A DNA stretch of 64,000 nucleotides, from contig CAZJRS010000003.1 in NCBI GenBank assembly GCA_964548585.1, positions 12,695 through 76,694 on the forward strand, in the 5' to 3' direction. The stretch is from Methanocella_A sp964548585. Its GTDB lineage: Archaea > Halobacteriota > Methanocellia > Methanocellales > Methanocellaceae. Under the pieces are notes generated by a model that did not search any database, was not told where the DNA came from, and was given only the letters and a program-made list of their open reading frames with translations. The translations under genes were made by a program, and so were the position numbers. This document shows positions 52,725 to 61,853 of the stretch, piece after piece. Within the stretch, counting starts at the first letter, position 1. The number at the start of each line of letters is the position of its first letter.

Positions 52725-52979
52725 TCAAGCCGCCGCCGAATTCTCAACGCTCCAGGTGGTGCTCTTGGAGTAGCTCCACTTCTCGATCCTGAGGTCTCCG
52801 CACTCGTCCGACAGGATCTTCATGTTGGTGCCCACTTCTTTGGGGCTCATGCCCAGGTCACGGGCGATATACTTGGACTTAAAGAAGCGCTTGCCTTCCT
52901 TTATGCCGTTCTTAAGATATTCGATAATGGCTTCCTGGCTATGATTATACTGTTCCTTCAGCGAAATTTTCTTCAACAT
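52725..52979 (-). CDS. Small archaeal HTH protein (DUF7123-like)
   Basis: From ATG 52979 (MLKKISLKEQYNHSQEAII), preceded by GAGGGG, this encodes 84 residues: one winged-helix with KSKYIARDLGMSPKEVGTNM as recognition part, a wing (LRIEKWSYSKSTTWSV) and a short Ala end. The pattern fits small archaeal HTH proteins of the DUF7123 kind. It is probably a DNA-binding regulator, target unknown. A start at 53018 adds 13 residues. Confidence 0.75.
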   Translation of the reverse strand: MLKKISLKEQYNHSQEAIIEYLKNGIKEGKRFFKSKYIARDLGMSPKEVGTNMKILSDECGDLRIEKWSYSKSTTWSVENSAAA

Positions 52980-53188
52980 AATATACTTCCCCTCTGAATA
53001 CACTATATGCACCATCAAGTATTTAATGACTTCGCCTCCGAGAAAATTTTTTCAACTTATCATACTTAATAACGAATTATCATTTCGTTTCATATTTAAA
53101 CCCCCGGGATTAACTGGAAGCCTGCTTGAGGCGCGCTGGCCGCACAAAACCTTTTTCAAGCACGAACGTGTAAGAGATAATGATTTAG

Positions 53189-54154
53189 ATGAAGGCGGAT
53201 AACTCTAACAAGCCGAAGGCCCCCATTCCTAAAAACGAGGAGAAAGACACTCCTTCGCCGGAAACGGGGCCCTCATCATCGAAGCTGCGGTTCCCGGAGC
53301 TTCCTCTGAAACAGGCTATTGGCTTGCCAATGGTAATTCTGTTGATATCGCTATTAATCATCGGCTACACGTTCGTCACGACCGGCAGCCCGCTACACCT
53401 TGGCCTGGATTTCAAGGGTGGCTCGCTGATCACGATCAAGACGGACAAGTCCGATCAGCAGCTGAATGAAGAGTTCGCGAAATACCCGCTTAAACTGATC
53501 ACCACGGGCAATAACAACATGAAATCGCTCCAGTTTACCACTATGAGTAGCGAAGAACTGAGGGAGCTGACCAGCTACGTGAACAAGAATTACGGTAACC
53601 CCTCGATCGAGCAGGTGGGAGGCGTTTTCAGCCAGGCAAACCAGAGCCAGGCGCTCGTTGCAGTAATCGTGGCATTTCTGGGAATGGCGATCACTGTATT
53701 CATCATCTTCCGCAACTTCGTGCCCTCGGTCGCCGTGATCACCGCCGCATTCGCGGATATCATGTTCGCCATGGCCATGATGAACGTCTTCCACGTTGAG
53801 CTGACTTTCGGCACTTTTGCCGCGCTGCTTATGCTCATCGGTTACTCGGTGGATACAGATATCCTTCTGACAACCAAGGTGCTGGGCGAGAGAAAATACA
53901 TCGACAAGAAGATCAGCTCCTGCAGGGTCACCGGACTGACAATGACCTTTGCTGCCATCGTCGCTTTCCTGGTGCTCTTCATCTTCTCGACCTTCTCGTA
54001 CCTCGTCGGATTCTCGGCGATACCAGTACTCTCCGCGATTGCCACGGTCATGATCTTCGGACTGATCGCCGACGTCTTCAACACCTGGTTCTTCAACGCA
54101 GGTCTGCTCAAATGGTATATGGAATCCCCTGCCGGGAGGGCGAAATATGGTTGA
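53189..54154 (+). CDS. secF: Protein-export membrane protein SecF
   Basis: The 321-residue protein has a charged N terminus, six membrane helices and the motif GLDFKGGSLITIKTD near residue 72. The conserved segment from ITAAFADIMFAMAMMNVFHVE to LLMLIGYSVDTDILLTTKV includes the helix motifs expected for SecF. With SecD it helps complete translocation through the Sec channel. It overlaps secD by 8 bp, which indicates coupling. The order secF-secD is the archaeal one. Confidence 0.96.
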   Translation: MKADNSNKPKAPIPKNEEKDTPSPETGPSSSKLRFPELPLKQAIGLPMVILLISLLIIGYTFVTTGSPLHLGLDFKGGSLITIKTDKSDQQLNEEFAKYPLKLITTGNNNMKSLQFTTMSSEELRELTSYVNKNYGNPSIEQVGGVFSQANQSQALVAVIVAFLGMAITVFIIFRNFVPSVAVITAAFADIMFAMAMMNVFHVELTFGTFAALLMLIGYSVDTDILLTTKVLGERKYIDKKISSCRVTGLTMTFAAIVAFLVLFIFSTFSYLVGFSAIPVLSAIATVMIFGLIADVFNTWFFNAGLLKWYMESPAGRAKYG

Positions 54155-55466
54155 GAAAGAACAGGGCTTCTGGGTGAAGCTACTTACCGACTACCGCATC
54201 ATAGCGCTGGTGATATGCCTGCTGCTGTCTGCGATCTTCATCGGGCCGACCATATCGAACGGCCAGCTCGTGACAAACCTGAAGTTCGGGCTGGACTTCG
54301 AGGGCGGCTCCCAGATCAAGCTGAAGCTGATCAACCAGACTGGCAGTAACCAGACGATCACTGACGAACAGCTGGAGCTGACCAAAGGCATCATGGAGAC
54401 CAAGATCAACGCGTTCGGCCTCAAGAACATCCCTATTGCCACGGTGAGGGACGGGGAACAGAACTCGTACATGCTCATCGACTTCGCAGGGACCAACTTC
54501 AGCGAAGCCATGGAGATCCTGGGCACCCCCGGTCAGTTCGAGATGAGGATCCAGAGCAGTGGTAACCAGTCAGAGCATATCCTGTATGGCGACAGCATCT
54601 CCGGGGTATCGATCACCTCTGAAGCGGTTACATTATCTGACGGGTCGATAGGCACCTCCTATGGGGTATCTTTCTCTCTCGATAAGGATGGGGCTCAAAA
54701 GTTCCACGAGGTAGCCAGTAAGTACGACATCCTCGGTGATCCGGATAACCACCAGGTGCTGATGCTGCTGGACGGCGTAGAATTCCACCGTGGGTCAATT
54801 CATCCAGACCTGGCCCGGAAACTGCTTGTAGGGCCGGAAGATCGGGCCGTAGCTAACACCGGCACAGGTGAAGAAGGCTACGAGGATGCCAAGAAAGTCT
54901 ACGTGCACATGAGCGCAGGCGCACTGCCCTTCGGTGTCGAGGTAGTCAGCTCCGGACAGGTGCCCGCTGAACAGGGTGCCCAGTTCAAGGTCGTGGCGAT
55001 CATCGCCATGGTGCTGGCACAACTGGCCATCGGCGGCATTATGTACCTCAGGTACAGGGAACCGAGAATCATCATCCCCATGTTCCTGACGTCGCTGTTC
55101 GAGGTCTTCATCCTGCTGGGCTTCGCGACGATGCCGTTCATCCGGTGGGAGATCGACCTGCCTTCGGTGGCTGCTATCATCGCGGTCATCGGTACCGGCA
55201 TCGATCAGCTGATCATCATCACCGATGAAGTGATGGCCACAGGCAGAGCCCCGACCACGAAGAAGATCCTGCAGAAGATGACCCAGGCATTCAAGATCAT
55301 CTTCGCCTCCGCAGCGACCGTCATCGTGGCCATGATCCCGCTGTACTTCATGGGCTTCGGAGCCCTCCGAGGCTTCGCCCTGACGACCATCGTAGGCGTA
55401 GTAATAGGTATCCTGATCACCAGGCCCGCCTACGGAAAGATCATCAGCGAGATAATGAACAAATAG
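54147..55466 (+). CDS. secD: Protein-export membrane protein SecD
   Basis: The 439-residue protein has a first helix, FGLDFEGGSQIKLKL, an outside P1-like domain (about 60-270) that is shorter than in bacteria, and five C-terminal helices with the region LPSVAAIIAVIGTGIDQLIIITDEV, which carries the conserved D of the family. It follows secF. A GC-rich hairpin (GGGGCC-AAA-GGCCCC) begins within 3 bp of the stop and may terminate the transcript. Confidence 0.96.
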   Translation: MVEKEQGFWVKLLTDYRIIALVICLLLSAIFIGPTISNGQLVTNLKFGLDFEGGSQIKLKLINQTGSNQTITDEQLELTKGIMETKINAFGLKNIPIATVRDGEQNSYMLIDFAGTNFSEAMEILGTPGQFEMRIQSSGNQSEHILYGDSISGVSITSEAVTLSDGSIGTSYGVSFSLDKDGAQKFHEVASKYDILGDPDNHQVLMLLDGVEFHRGSIHPDLARKLLVGPEDRAVANTGTGEEGYEDAKKVYVHMSAGALPFGVEVVSSGQVPAEQGAQFKVVAIIAMVLAQLAIGGIMYLRYREPRIIIPMFLTSLFEVFILLGFATMPFIRWEIDLPSVAAIIAVIGTGIDQLIIITDEVMATGRAPTTKKILQKMTQAFKIIFASAATVIVAMIPLYFMGFGALRGFALTTIVGVVIGILITRPAYGKIISEIMNK

Positions 55467-55870
55467 GGGGCCAAAGGCCCCTATGTTTAAGGCCTTCGGC
55501 CCGATTGTTGGAGCCAGCCTAAAAACTGGACGACTCGGCCTAAGGGATGATCGGGTGCAAGCCCGGTCGTGATTTTTTTGGAATCTACTTTTGGCGACCG
55601 ATTTTTGAAAATCTGAAGATTTGAAGTGCCACGGAAAGGTGGCTAGAGCGTTATACCAACATAGGCAATGGACTCTCAAGTTTTAAAAAAAGAAATTCGG
55701 GTATTGGTATACTGATACCGGGCAACCCATCGCATTTTTTTATATACCGATCCGATCTTAGGCCAGGTCGAATCCGATCTTTACCATCGCAGAAAATAAG
55801 CCGAAGGCTCTATCCGGGCTTCAGCCCGGGCCGAAGGCTCTATCCGGGCTTCAGCCCGGGCCGAAGGCTC
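55467..55870. repeat. Repeat-rich intergenic region with possible terminators and structured RNA
   Basis: GGGGCCAAAGGCCCC and GGCCTTCGGCC lie next to the secD stop. Further on, CGGG-TGCAAG-CCCG (about 55549-55562) and GCCAC-GGAAAG-GTGGC (about 55627-55642) are hairpins. At 55801-55860 there are two and a half copies of a 30-bp unit of GCCGAAGGCTCTATCCGGGC type, extending into the next gene's end. 55752-55789 is repeated with about 80% identity at 56768-56805. No protein-coding frame is supported. Confidence 0.6.
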
Positions 55871-56479
55871 TCAACGGGGCGGAAGCCCCGGACAGAAATC
55901 GTAGTCGAGCAGCTTTGGGTGGGTGTACTTTCCGATGTAATACGGGAACTTCTCGCAAACCCGGGGCTTGGTGTCGTGAATTGCGCAGCCGTTGGTTTCG
56001 TCGGAGAAGAATGTGCACCGGTTATTCTCCCGGGCAGCATATACGACGCTTTCCACGAGGTCGGTTATGTAGAGTACCTGGGTGATATTGCGTCTGGAGG
56101 TATCGGCTATCTCCATGCCTTCTAGAAGTGCTGCTGCTTTGGCCCGTGCCTTTGCGATGGACTCTTTACCCCATATGGCCATCAGCGGTGTCTTGGTCCG
56201 GTCTACTACGAGCCGTTCCAGGATGTCCCACCGGCGTTCCTTTATCCAGCGCAGTACGTCCGAGTGGCAGATTGAGATGAATCGGACAGAAGCGCAGCAA
56301 TTGCCGCAGCGCCGGCACTCGAACGAGCTGATCTCCAGGGCTTCGCCTTCCTTGAGGAGACGCACCTGATCAGGGTACAGCTCGTAGATCCTGCGCAGCT
56401 GATCCAGGTCATCCTCGCAGGCTGCTGCATATATGCCGGGGTTCTGTCTGAAGAATTCTTCTATTTCTGCATGAGACAA
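55871..56479 (-). CDS. YkgJ-family CxxCxxCC metal-cluster protein
   Basis: The 202-residue protein contains FECRRCGNCC (C-x-x-C-x-x-CC), and later CTFFSDETNGCAIHDTKPRVC, the Cys set typical of the YkgJ/FliB-type putative zinc- or iron-chelating domain. The N-terminal 50 residues are helical. The function of the family is not established. The C-terminal codons lie in the GCC-GAA-GGC repeat array, so the end of the protein may have been altered by repeat growth. It has no cotranscribed neighbour. Confidence 0.85.
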   Translation of the reverse strand: MSHAEIEEFFRQNPGIYAAACEDDLDQLRRIYELYPDQVRLLKEGEALEISSFECRRCGNCCASVRFISICHSDVLRWIKERRWDILERLVVDRTKTPLMAIWGKESIAKARAKAAALLEGMEIADTSRRNITQVLYITDLVESVVYAARENNRCTFFSDETNGCAIHDTKPRVCEKFPYYIGKYTHPKLLDYDFCPGLPPR

Positions 56480-56827
56480 TTTTACACCGTCACTTAGCTA
56501 AGCGTTCCGTTACTCATTAGCACTTTACCATATTAGCTTTACGCTTGTGTTGCATCCGTGTAAAATAATGGGAATAAATCTATGTTAAGCGAAAACACCC
56601 ATATTGTGAGCATTATGCAGGTGTCGGGGTTGGTCCGCTGCCTGATACGGGACGAGGCTATCCTGGTGGCGACAATTTAATGGTTTTGTCCGCGTAAACA
56701 GGTTTTATCAAGAAAAAATTAGCGGAACGGTAGACTTAAACTGCCGGCAGGCCTGGGCTGTCCCGTTCCGATCTCAGGCCGGGTCTGAGCCGATCTTTAC
56801 CGTCGATCCGATCAGTATATTCGCAAA
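56480..56827. other. Intergenic region with a direct-repeat copy
   Basis: No gene is seen. 56768-56805 is the second copy of the repeat CCGATCTcAGGCCgGGTC..CCGATCTTTACC found at 55752-55789. The part near 56500-56580 is AT-rich and should hold the promoter of the CxxCxxCC protein gene. Confidence 0.6.
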
Positions 56828-57490
56828 TCACATCTTATTGCCGCATTCACCGCAGAACCTGGTACCGATCGCCAGTTTGGCACCGCATTTCGGGCACTGG
56901 CTCAGTCCCAACGCGGCTCCGCAGTTGTTGCAAAACTTGCCTTCGCCGGCCGGTTTGCCGCACTGTGGGCAGGCGGTGGTACGGCGTTCGATCTGGCCGG
57001 TGAAGACGCTTGCTGTCTGGGCTTTTTCATGGATCTCTTCCTTCATGCGCTGGGCTCGGGCCTTGGTGACCTCGACGTTTTCTCTTGGGGCGCATTCCAC
57101 ACACATGGCGTCGTCTTCGTTCCAGTCGGCGTCGCAGACGTAGTTCCTGCAGTTCGGGCACCTGTGGAAGTGTCCCATTGCTTCGTTCTGGGCCAGCTTG
57201 AAGGCTTGCTCGTACTCCTTGTGCCACTCAGGGGTCATGCCCTCATGGCGCCGGTTGATGAGATCTGTCCCCCGCTCAAAGGCGTCGCCAATGCGGGACA
57301 TGCCGGCGACGTCGGCTGCCAGGCCTATTCCCTTGCCGATCGTGTCGAAAAATCCCTTTTTCTTGTAAGTCTTCGACTCGATGAACTTCGTCTTGTACCC
57401 ATCCCCGCAGAGGTCGCACTTGAACACGAACTGGAACCCTGCTTCTGTACATAGGTCCTCGTAGTTCTTGGTAAAGGCTTGCATTTCCAT
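56828..57490 (-). CDS. Zinc-ribbon protein, 220 residues
   Basis: The protein has an N-terminal zinc finger (FKCDLCGDGYKT), a helical middle (AFERGTDLINRRHEGMTPEW), a Cys cluster (CPNCRNYVCDADWNEDDAMC) and two C-terminal zinc ribbons (CPQCGKPAGEGKFCNNCG; CPKCGAKLAIGTRFCGECG). It lies 16 bp after a second zinc-ribbon gene and is third in a cluster led by a 517-residue protein. Zinc ribbons suggest scaffolding or nucleic-acid contact. I do not recognise a specific family. Confidence 0.78.
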   Translation of the reverse strand: MEMQAFTKNYEDLCTEAGFQFVFKCDLCGDGYKTKFIESKTYKKKGFFDTIGKGIGLAADVAGMSRIGDAFERGTDLINRRHEGMTPEWHKEYEQAFKLAQNEAMGHFHRCPNCRNYVCDADWNEDDAMCVECAPRENVEVTKARAQRMKEEIHEKAQTASVFTGQIERRTTACPQCGKPAGEGKFCNNCGAALGLSQCPKCGAKLAIGTRFCGECGNKM

Positions 57491-57506
57491 TTTATCTACT
57501 CCATTT

Positions 57507-57851
57507 TTACTTCTTTAGCTGTTCCTTGAGTGGTTTTCCGCATTTCACGCAGTTGTCTCCCGTGGGGGGCTGCTCGGCCCCGCATTTAGGATTAGGACAC
57601 TTGACCATGATCTGGCCCCCGCAGGCATCGCACTGGGCTCCGAAGAACGTAGGCTTGCCACACCTGGGGCACGTTAACTGTAGCTGCAGCCCGCAGTGGG
57701 GGCAAACCTTGAACCCCGCCTCGACGGTGGCTCTGCATTTGGGGCACTTCATAGGTCCGTTCGGATCTGCCCGGGCGCAATACGGGCATATGTTTGAGTC
57801 CGGCGGCACCAGTTTACCGCAGTACCGACAGGGTTGCTTGTATCCAGCCAT
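57507..57851 (-). CDS. Multi-zinc-ribbon protein, 114 residues
   Basis: Nearly the whole protein is zinc ribbons: CRYCGKLVPPDSNICPYC, CPKCRATVEAGFKVCPHCG, CPRCGKPTFFGAQCDACGG and CPNPKCGAEQPPTGDNCVKCG, that is four C-x2-C...C-x2-C units plus a charged end. There is no other domain. It sits between the 517-residue protein and the 220-residue zinc-ribbon protein in one orientation, so the three probably work together. Confidence 0.78.
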   Translation of the reverse strand: MAGYKQPCRYCGKLVPPDSNICPYCARADPNGPMKCPKCRATVEAGFKVCPHCGLQLQLTCPRCGKPTFFGAQCDACGGQIMVKCPNPKCGAEQPPTGDNCVKCGKPLKEQLKK

Positions 57852-57912
57852 GATTGTTAAACTTCCACTCTAAACTATTAAAACTTAAGGTCATGTCGTG
57901 ATATCGGCAGGT

Positions 57913-59466
57913 TTACCGTCCCTTGGTCCACTTCGCCGCATCATCCTGTTCCCGGGCGTTAAAAGACAGGATGTCTGCCAGATCCTTCTTCCACCGGTCT
58001 TTGCCGGAATGGGGAATTCTGCCGATGTACCGGTCCCGCAGATATCTCAGTTCGGGCAGCCGCTGGACTGAGTAGAGATACTGCAGGTTAGCCGATTCTC
58101 TCAATTTTTCATCTGAGATGTAGATGGGCTCCCGGCGGAAGTTGATGGCGATCATGCAGTCATTGATATTGCGGATCGCTTCATCCGTGGCGCGGTCGAG
58201 ATCTGCTTTGCACATGCTGCCATAGGCGTTGCGGCTGACGATCCTGAAGACATAGGTGGCCTTACCGATAGCTTTCTGAGCATCTGCTGATGCAGGCGCT
58301 TCCGCAGAGGAATCCTGTCCGGCAGCTTCAGCTTCAGGGGGCGATTGCTCCGCCTCCGCTTCGACCGACTCGTTAGTATCCTGTGATACGGAAACCGCCT
58401 CCATGATCAGCGCGTTGCCAGACTTGCCGCCTTCGTCATAGGCGGGCACCAGGTACCACACATACTCGGCAGTCGGATCGTCGGGCAGGCCCTTTTTGAC
58501 GCCGATGCACATGCGATCCGCCTGGCCGACCGACTTGAGGAACTGGTACTCCTCCGAGACGCCTGCTTCCGCCAGCTTCTTCTCCATATCCGGCCAGATC
58601 TGCGGGCTGACTGCATCCAGGTCTCTTTTCATGGCCGCCCTGCCATCTCTGATGTAGCGTGACGCTTTTCTGACCATGGATGGATCGGCCAGCGGCACCA
58701 GCTCCTTAAAGGTAGCCTGCGCCTTGAGAGAAAGCGCGTTCATGGCATCGCCAATCGATTTCTTCAGGGGGTCGAATTCCCGGCCCATCATGGATAGAAT
58801 CAGCTTCCGTCCCTGCTCTGTGGCCAGTGTCAGCCGGTAATCCTGATCAGCGACCCCGGAGACGTAGCTGAACGGCAGCCTGATCGGATCAGCTGTTTCA
58901 GGCAGTAGCACCAGCCCGGTCTCGTATACCCTGACTTCGCAAGGCCCGTTTCCGGCTGTCTGCTCCCCCTCGAAAAACGAATACGTGGCTTTGACGCCCT
59001 TTTTTAGTACTTTTTCGTACATGAGCATGTCCGTAAGCAGAACCTCATTGCGGGCGTGGACCAGTTCCCGGACGAAGTCTTCGTACCGGTGCCCCAGATT
59101 GAAGAAAGACAGCTGCTCCAGCGAAGAAAGCGTGATGTTGAGCCGGTAGTCCGCGGCGTTCAGCACGCTGATCTCCCGCAACGACACCAGCAGAGGCTCG
59201 CCCAGCTTCGGGACGACTGTGAGGCTTTCGGCGTCGATCTTTCCGTTCGCCTCACCGCCCGAGAGCGGCTCTCCCTTTTCATCGCTCATCGAATAGTTGA
59301 GCGGACACTGGATGATCGTCGGCAGCTCTTCTTTGCCCGTCGTATTTACGTCACCAATGCCGGAGACGGCTCCAAGCACAGCCTTTAGCTGATCAGCGCT
59401 CTTTTTCCCGGGGCTCATAACTGGTATATTCGGGTGACGCCTATTAAAATCTGTTGCATTAGCCAT
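57913..59466 (-). CDS. Unrecognised protein with PH-like N-terminal region
   Basis: The 517-residue protein is soluble. Two beta-rich segments of about 100 residues (FFNLGHRYEDFVRELVHARNE as linking helix; RLPFSYVSGVADQDYRLTLA) look like PH-type sandwich domains. Around 360-395 a low-complexity acidic/Ala/Ser linker follows (EAEQSPPEAEAAGQDSSAEA), then a C-terminal helical part (LRYLRDRYIGRIPHSGKDRW). No catalytic motif is seen. It heads the zinc-ribbon cluster. The role is unknown. Confidence 0.75.
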   Translation of the reverse strand: MANATDFNRRHPNIPVMSPGKKSADQLKAVLGAVSGIGDVNTTGKEELPTIIQCPLNYSMSDEKGEPLSGGEANGKIDAESLTVVPKLGEPLLVSLREISVLNAADYRLNITLSSLEQLSFFNLGHRYEDFVRELVHARNEVLLTDMLMYEKVLKKGVKATYSFFEGEQTAGNGPCEVRVYETGLVLLPETADPIRLPFSYVSGVADQDYRLTLATEQGRKLILSMMGREFDPLKKSIGDAMNALSLKAQATFKELVPLADPSMVRKASRYIRDGRAAMKRDLDAVSPQIWPDMEKKLAEAGVSEEYQFLKSVGQADRMCIGVKKGLPDDPTAEYVWYLVPAYDEGGKSGNALIMEAVSVSQDTNESVEAEAEQSPPEAEAAGQDSSAEAPASADAQKAIGKATYVFRIVSRNAYGSMCKADLDRATDEAIRNINDCMIAINFRREPIYISDEKLRESANLQYLYSVQRLPELRYLRDRYIGRIPHSGKDRWKKDLADILSFNAREQDDAAKWTKGR

Positions 59467-59522
59467 TGGGGCAGGAAAAAGCCGAGTTCAGCTTTGGCAA
59501 CATCGTACTCTACCTGCTCTAA

Positions 59523-60494
59523 TCATTCAAAATGGTAAAAATAGGCACGCTGCATATTCTCTGTCTGGCCTGCTTCACACACGATCTCGTATACCATGTT
59601 GTCCTCTGGAGATGCTCCGATCAGCCCTGCTAAACTTATCTCTATATCTTTGCGGCCGAACCGGTTCAGAATGCCCGCGTAGGCAATACACGCATCTCTG
59701 TCCCCGGGGCTCAGGCGGATTGCCTCTGCGTATTGCGCGATGGCTTCGTCAAAGCGGCCAAGCCGTTCTAATAATATTCCATACCTGATGTGAGCGATCT
59801 CAAACGAAGGCTCCAGGCGTACGAGCTGTCTGAGACCGGCTTCTGTGTGGTCAAAGCGCCCGCTGTCTTCCATGATTTTCCCGTAGGCATAGGCTGCCGG
59901 CAGGTTCTGCAGGTCCTGTATGACGGCCAGGTGCAGTTCCCTTTCCGCGCCCTCCAGGTCTCCTTTTCTGGTGAAGAGGTTCCCCAGGTCATAGTGCGCT
60001 CCGTGGTTTTCATCCTCCGTCTTGATCGAACTACTGTAACAAGCTTCAGCCATCCGGTCGTTCCCGCACTTTTCGTGCAGTCTGCCCAGCATATGTAGGA
60101 GCATTGAACTCTCTGGCTCTCTGCGAAGGCATTGAAGGACCTCTTTCATAGCCCTGTCGTGCAAGCCGTGCTTTTCCAGTGCCATCGACAGGTTGACCCG
60201 GGCTGTCATGTTGCCCGGCTCCATCTCAAGGATGCTACCCAGCTCGGAGATTGCGGCTTCTACTCTGCCTGTATTCGTGAGGAACGCCCCATACCGTGCG
60301 CGAATCGCCATGTTCCACGGGTCCATGGATACGGCTTTCATAAAGGATTCCTCTGCCCGGTCGTTGTACCCCATCTCCCTCAACACTTCTGCGACCACCA
60401 TGTGATACATGGCTTCGCAGTCTTCCAGCGGGTCCCCCTCTTTCTCAGACATCCGTCTGAAAGTATGATGAGCACGATATTTAGCCATAATCAC
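59523..60494 (-). CDS. TPR-repeat protein
   Basis: The 323-residue protein contains about seven tetratricopeptide repeats, with typical G-Y-N, A-x-Y and A-x-A positions (YNDRAEESFMKAVSMDPWN; GRVEAAISELGSILEMEPGN; GRFDEAIAQYAEAIRLSPGD). There is no signal peptide. It is probably a protein-interaction scaffold. It starts at 60494, with 60488 also possible. It is not overlapping with its neighbours, so it may be monocistronic. Confidence 0.88.
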   Translation of the reverse strand: MIMAKYRAHHTFRRMSEKEGDPLEDCEAMYHMVVAEVLREMGYNDRAEESFMKAVSMDPWNMAIRARYGAFLTNTGRVEAAISELGSILEMEPGNMTARVNLSMALEKHGLHDRAMKEVLQCLRREPESSMLLHMLGRLHEKCGNDRMAEACYSSSIKTEDENHGAHYDLGNLFTRKGDLEGAERELHLAVIQDLQNLPAAYAYGKIMEDSGRFDHTEAGLRQLVRLEPSFEIAHIRYGILLERLGRFDEAIAQYAEAIRLSPGDRDACIAYAGILNRFGRKDIEISLAGLIGASPEDNMVYEIVCEAGQTENMQRAYFYHFE

Positions 60495-60624
60495 ATTTTT
60501 AGTGCGTATTTAACCATATTAACCGCAAAGGCGTTATCCGCAAATAATATTCACCGAAAGGGTGGTTTTTCAAGCAGCGCCTGTGCGGTAAACCGGTGTG
60601 AGAAAAGAAAATGGGGCACTGCAC

Positions 60625-61851
60625 TTATTCTGTGCGCAGCGCCTCGATGGGGTCGAGTTTTGCCGCCTGGCTGGCAGGGTATACACCCGCGATGGTCGTG
60701 GTTAGACAGCCGAAGGCTATGCCGATAAGGGCGTTCTGCAGGGATACGCCCATGGACATGCCGATGGCGTTGCTGACGATCAGCATGATGACGAACGCCA
60801 TTGCCAGGCCGATCAGGCCGCTGATAAAGCCGAGCGATACCGACTCTACCAGAAAGAGGTTACGGACGTTGCCGGTTGTTGCCCCTACTGCTTTCATCAG
60901 GCCGATCTCTTTGGTTCGTTCTTTGACGGTCAGCAGCATGACGTTCATGATACCGATGCCGCCTACCACCAGGGAGATTCCCGCGATGCCGCCCAGGAGG
61001 TACTTGATGTAGTCGAAGATCTGGGTGATCGCCTCGGAGAACGACTTCATCGTCACTATGTCGAACGCCTCGTTGCGGTGGTTCCGCTGGAGATTTTCCG
61101 TCACCGCGTCAGTGATCTCTTCTACCTTATCCGGGGATTCGCAGGTGATGTAGATCATATCATAGGAGTCCCTACTTGTGAACCCGTTGATGCCTGCCGC
61201 AGTCATGTAGATGTAATTGTTCGGGTTGCCTGTGACGATCGAGCCGTTGCTCTCCTCCAGGATGCCGACCACCGTATAGTCCTGCATCTGGCCGGTCATC
61301 TGGTTGTATATCGTGATCGTCGATCCCGTGCGCATGTTTTTAGAGAATGTGCCGTTGGCGACCTTACTGCCAATCACCACGGAGTACCTGTCCGAAGGAG
61401 ACAGGAAACGGCCCTTGTCGAGTGTGGTGGCCAGCTTTTTCTCGTTGTTAGGGCTGATGCCCTGGATGGAAATGCTCCGGTTTTCCGAGAGGTAATGGAC
61501 GGTGCCTGATGCTTCCATCTTGGGGTTAACCTCTGTCACGCCAGGTGTGCTTAGTATCGTACCCAGATCCCGATCGGTGAACTTGGCCGGAGGCTTGCTG
61601 GTCTGCGCTACGCCGAAGCTCATCCCCATGCCGCCGCTCTGGTCCTGCAGGCTCTGGGGGACCAGGATGATCTGGTTCAGGTCGAGATTACCGAACTGCT
61701 CGGATACGCCGCTGAACACGCCGTCGCTGATGCTCATCATGGCCACGATGGCCATGACGCCGATGATGATGCCCAGGCTGGACATCAGCGTTTTAAATTT
61801 GTTGCTGTTGAAGTCAGCGAGTGCGTACTCGACTATGTCTGTCGCTCTCAT
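60625..61851 (-). CDS. MacB-type ABC exporter permease, copy A
   Basis: The 408-residue protein has the MacB_PCD plus FtsX layout: a first helix (LMSSLGIIIGVMAIVAMMS), a large extracytoplasmic domain (about 50-285) and three C-terminal helices (IAGISLVVGGIGIMNVMLLTV; ending YPASQAAKLDPIEALRTE). It is a close paralogue of the gene 2 bp upstream, so the two may form a heterodimer. No ATPase gene is in the window; it could lie beyond the right edge. Such exporters handle peptides, lipoproteins or signalling lipids. Confidence 0.9.
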   Translation of the reverse strand: MRATDIVEYALADFNSNKFKTLMSSLGIIIGVMAIVAMMSISDGVFSGVSEQFGNLDLNQIILVPQSLQDQSGGMGMSFGVAQTSKPPAKFTDRDLGTILSTPGVTEVNPKMEASGTVHYLSENRSISIQGISPNNEKKLATTLDKGRFLSPSDRYSVVIGSKVANGTFSKNMRTGSTITIYNQMTGQMQDYTVVGILEESNGSIVTGNPNNYIYMTAAGINGFTSRDSYDMIYITCESPDKVEEITDAVTENLQRNHRNEAFDIVTMKSFSEAITQIFDYIKYLLGGIAGISLVVGGIGIMNVMLLTVKERTKEIGLMKAVGATTGNVRNLFLVESVSLGFISGLIGLAMAFVIMLIVSNAIGMSMGVSLQNALIGIAFGCLTTTIAGVYPASQAAKLDPIEALRTE

Positions 61852-61853
61852 GT

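Noticed and set aside
55536..55660. Group II intron
   Set aside because: A CGGGTGCAAGCCCG-like hairpin alone is not enough: there is no domain V, no reverse transcriptase and no intron ends.
54795..55679. 294-residue frame on the minus strand
   Set aside because: It is antisense to secD and extends through repeat DNA; it is His/Asp/Arg-rich and has no domain.
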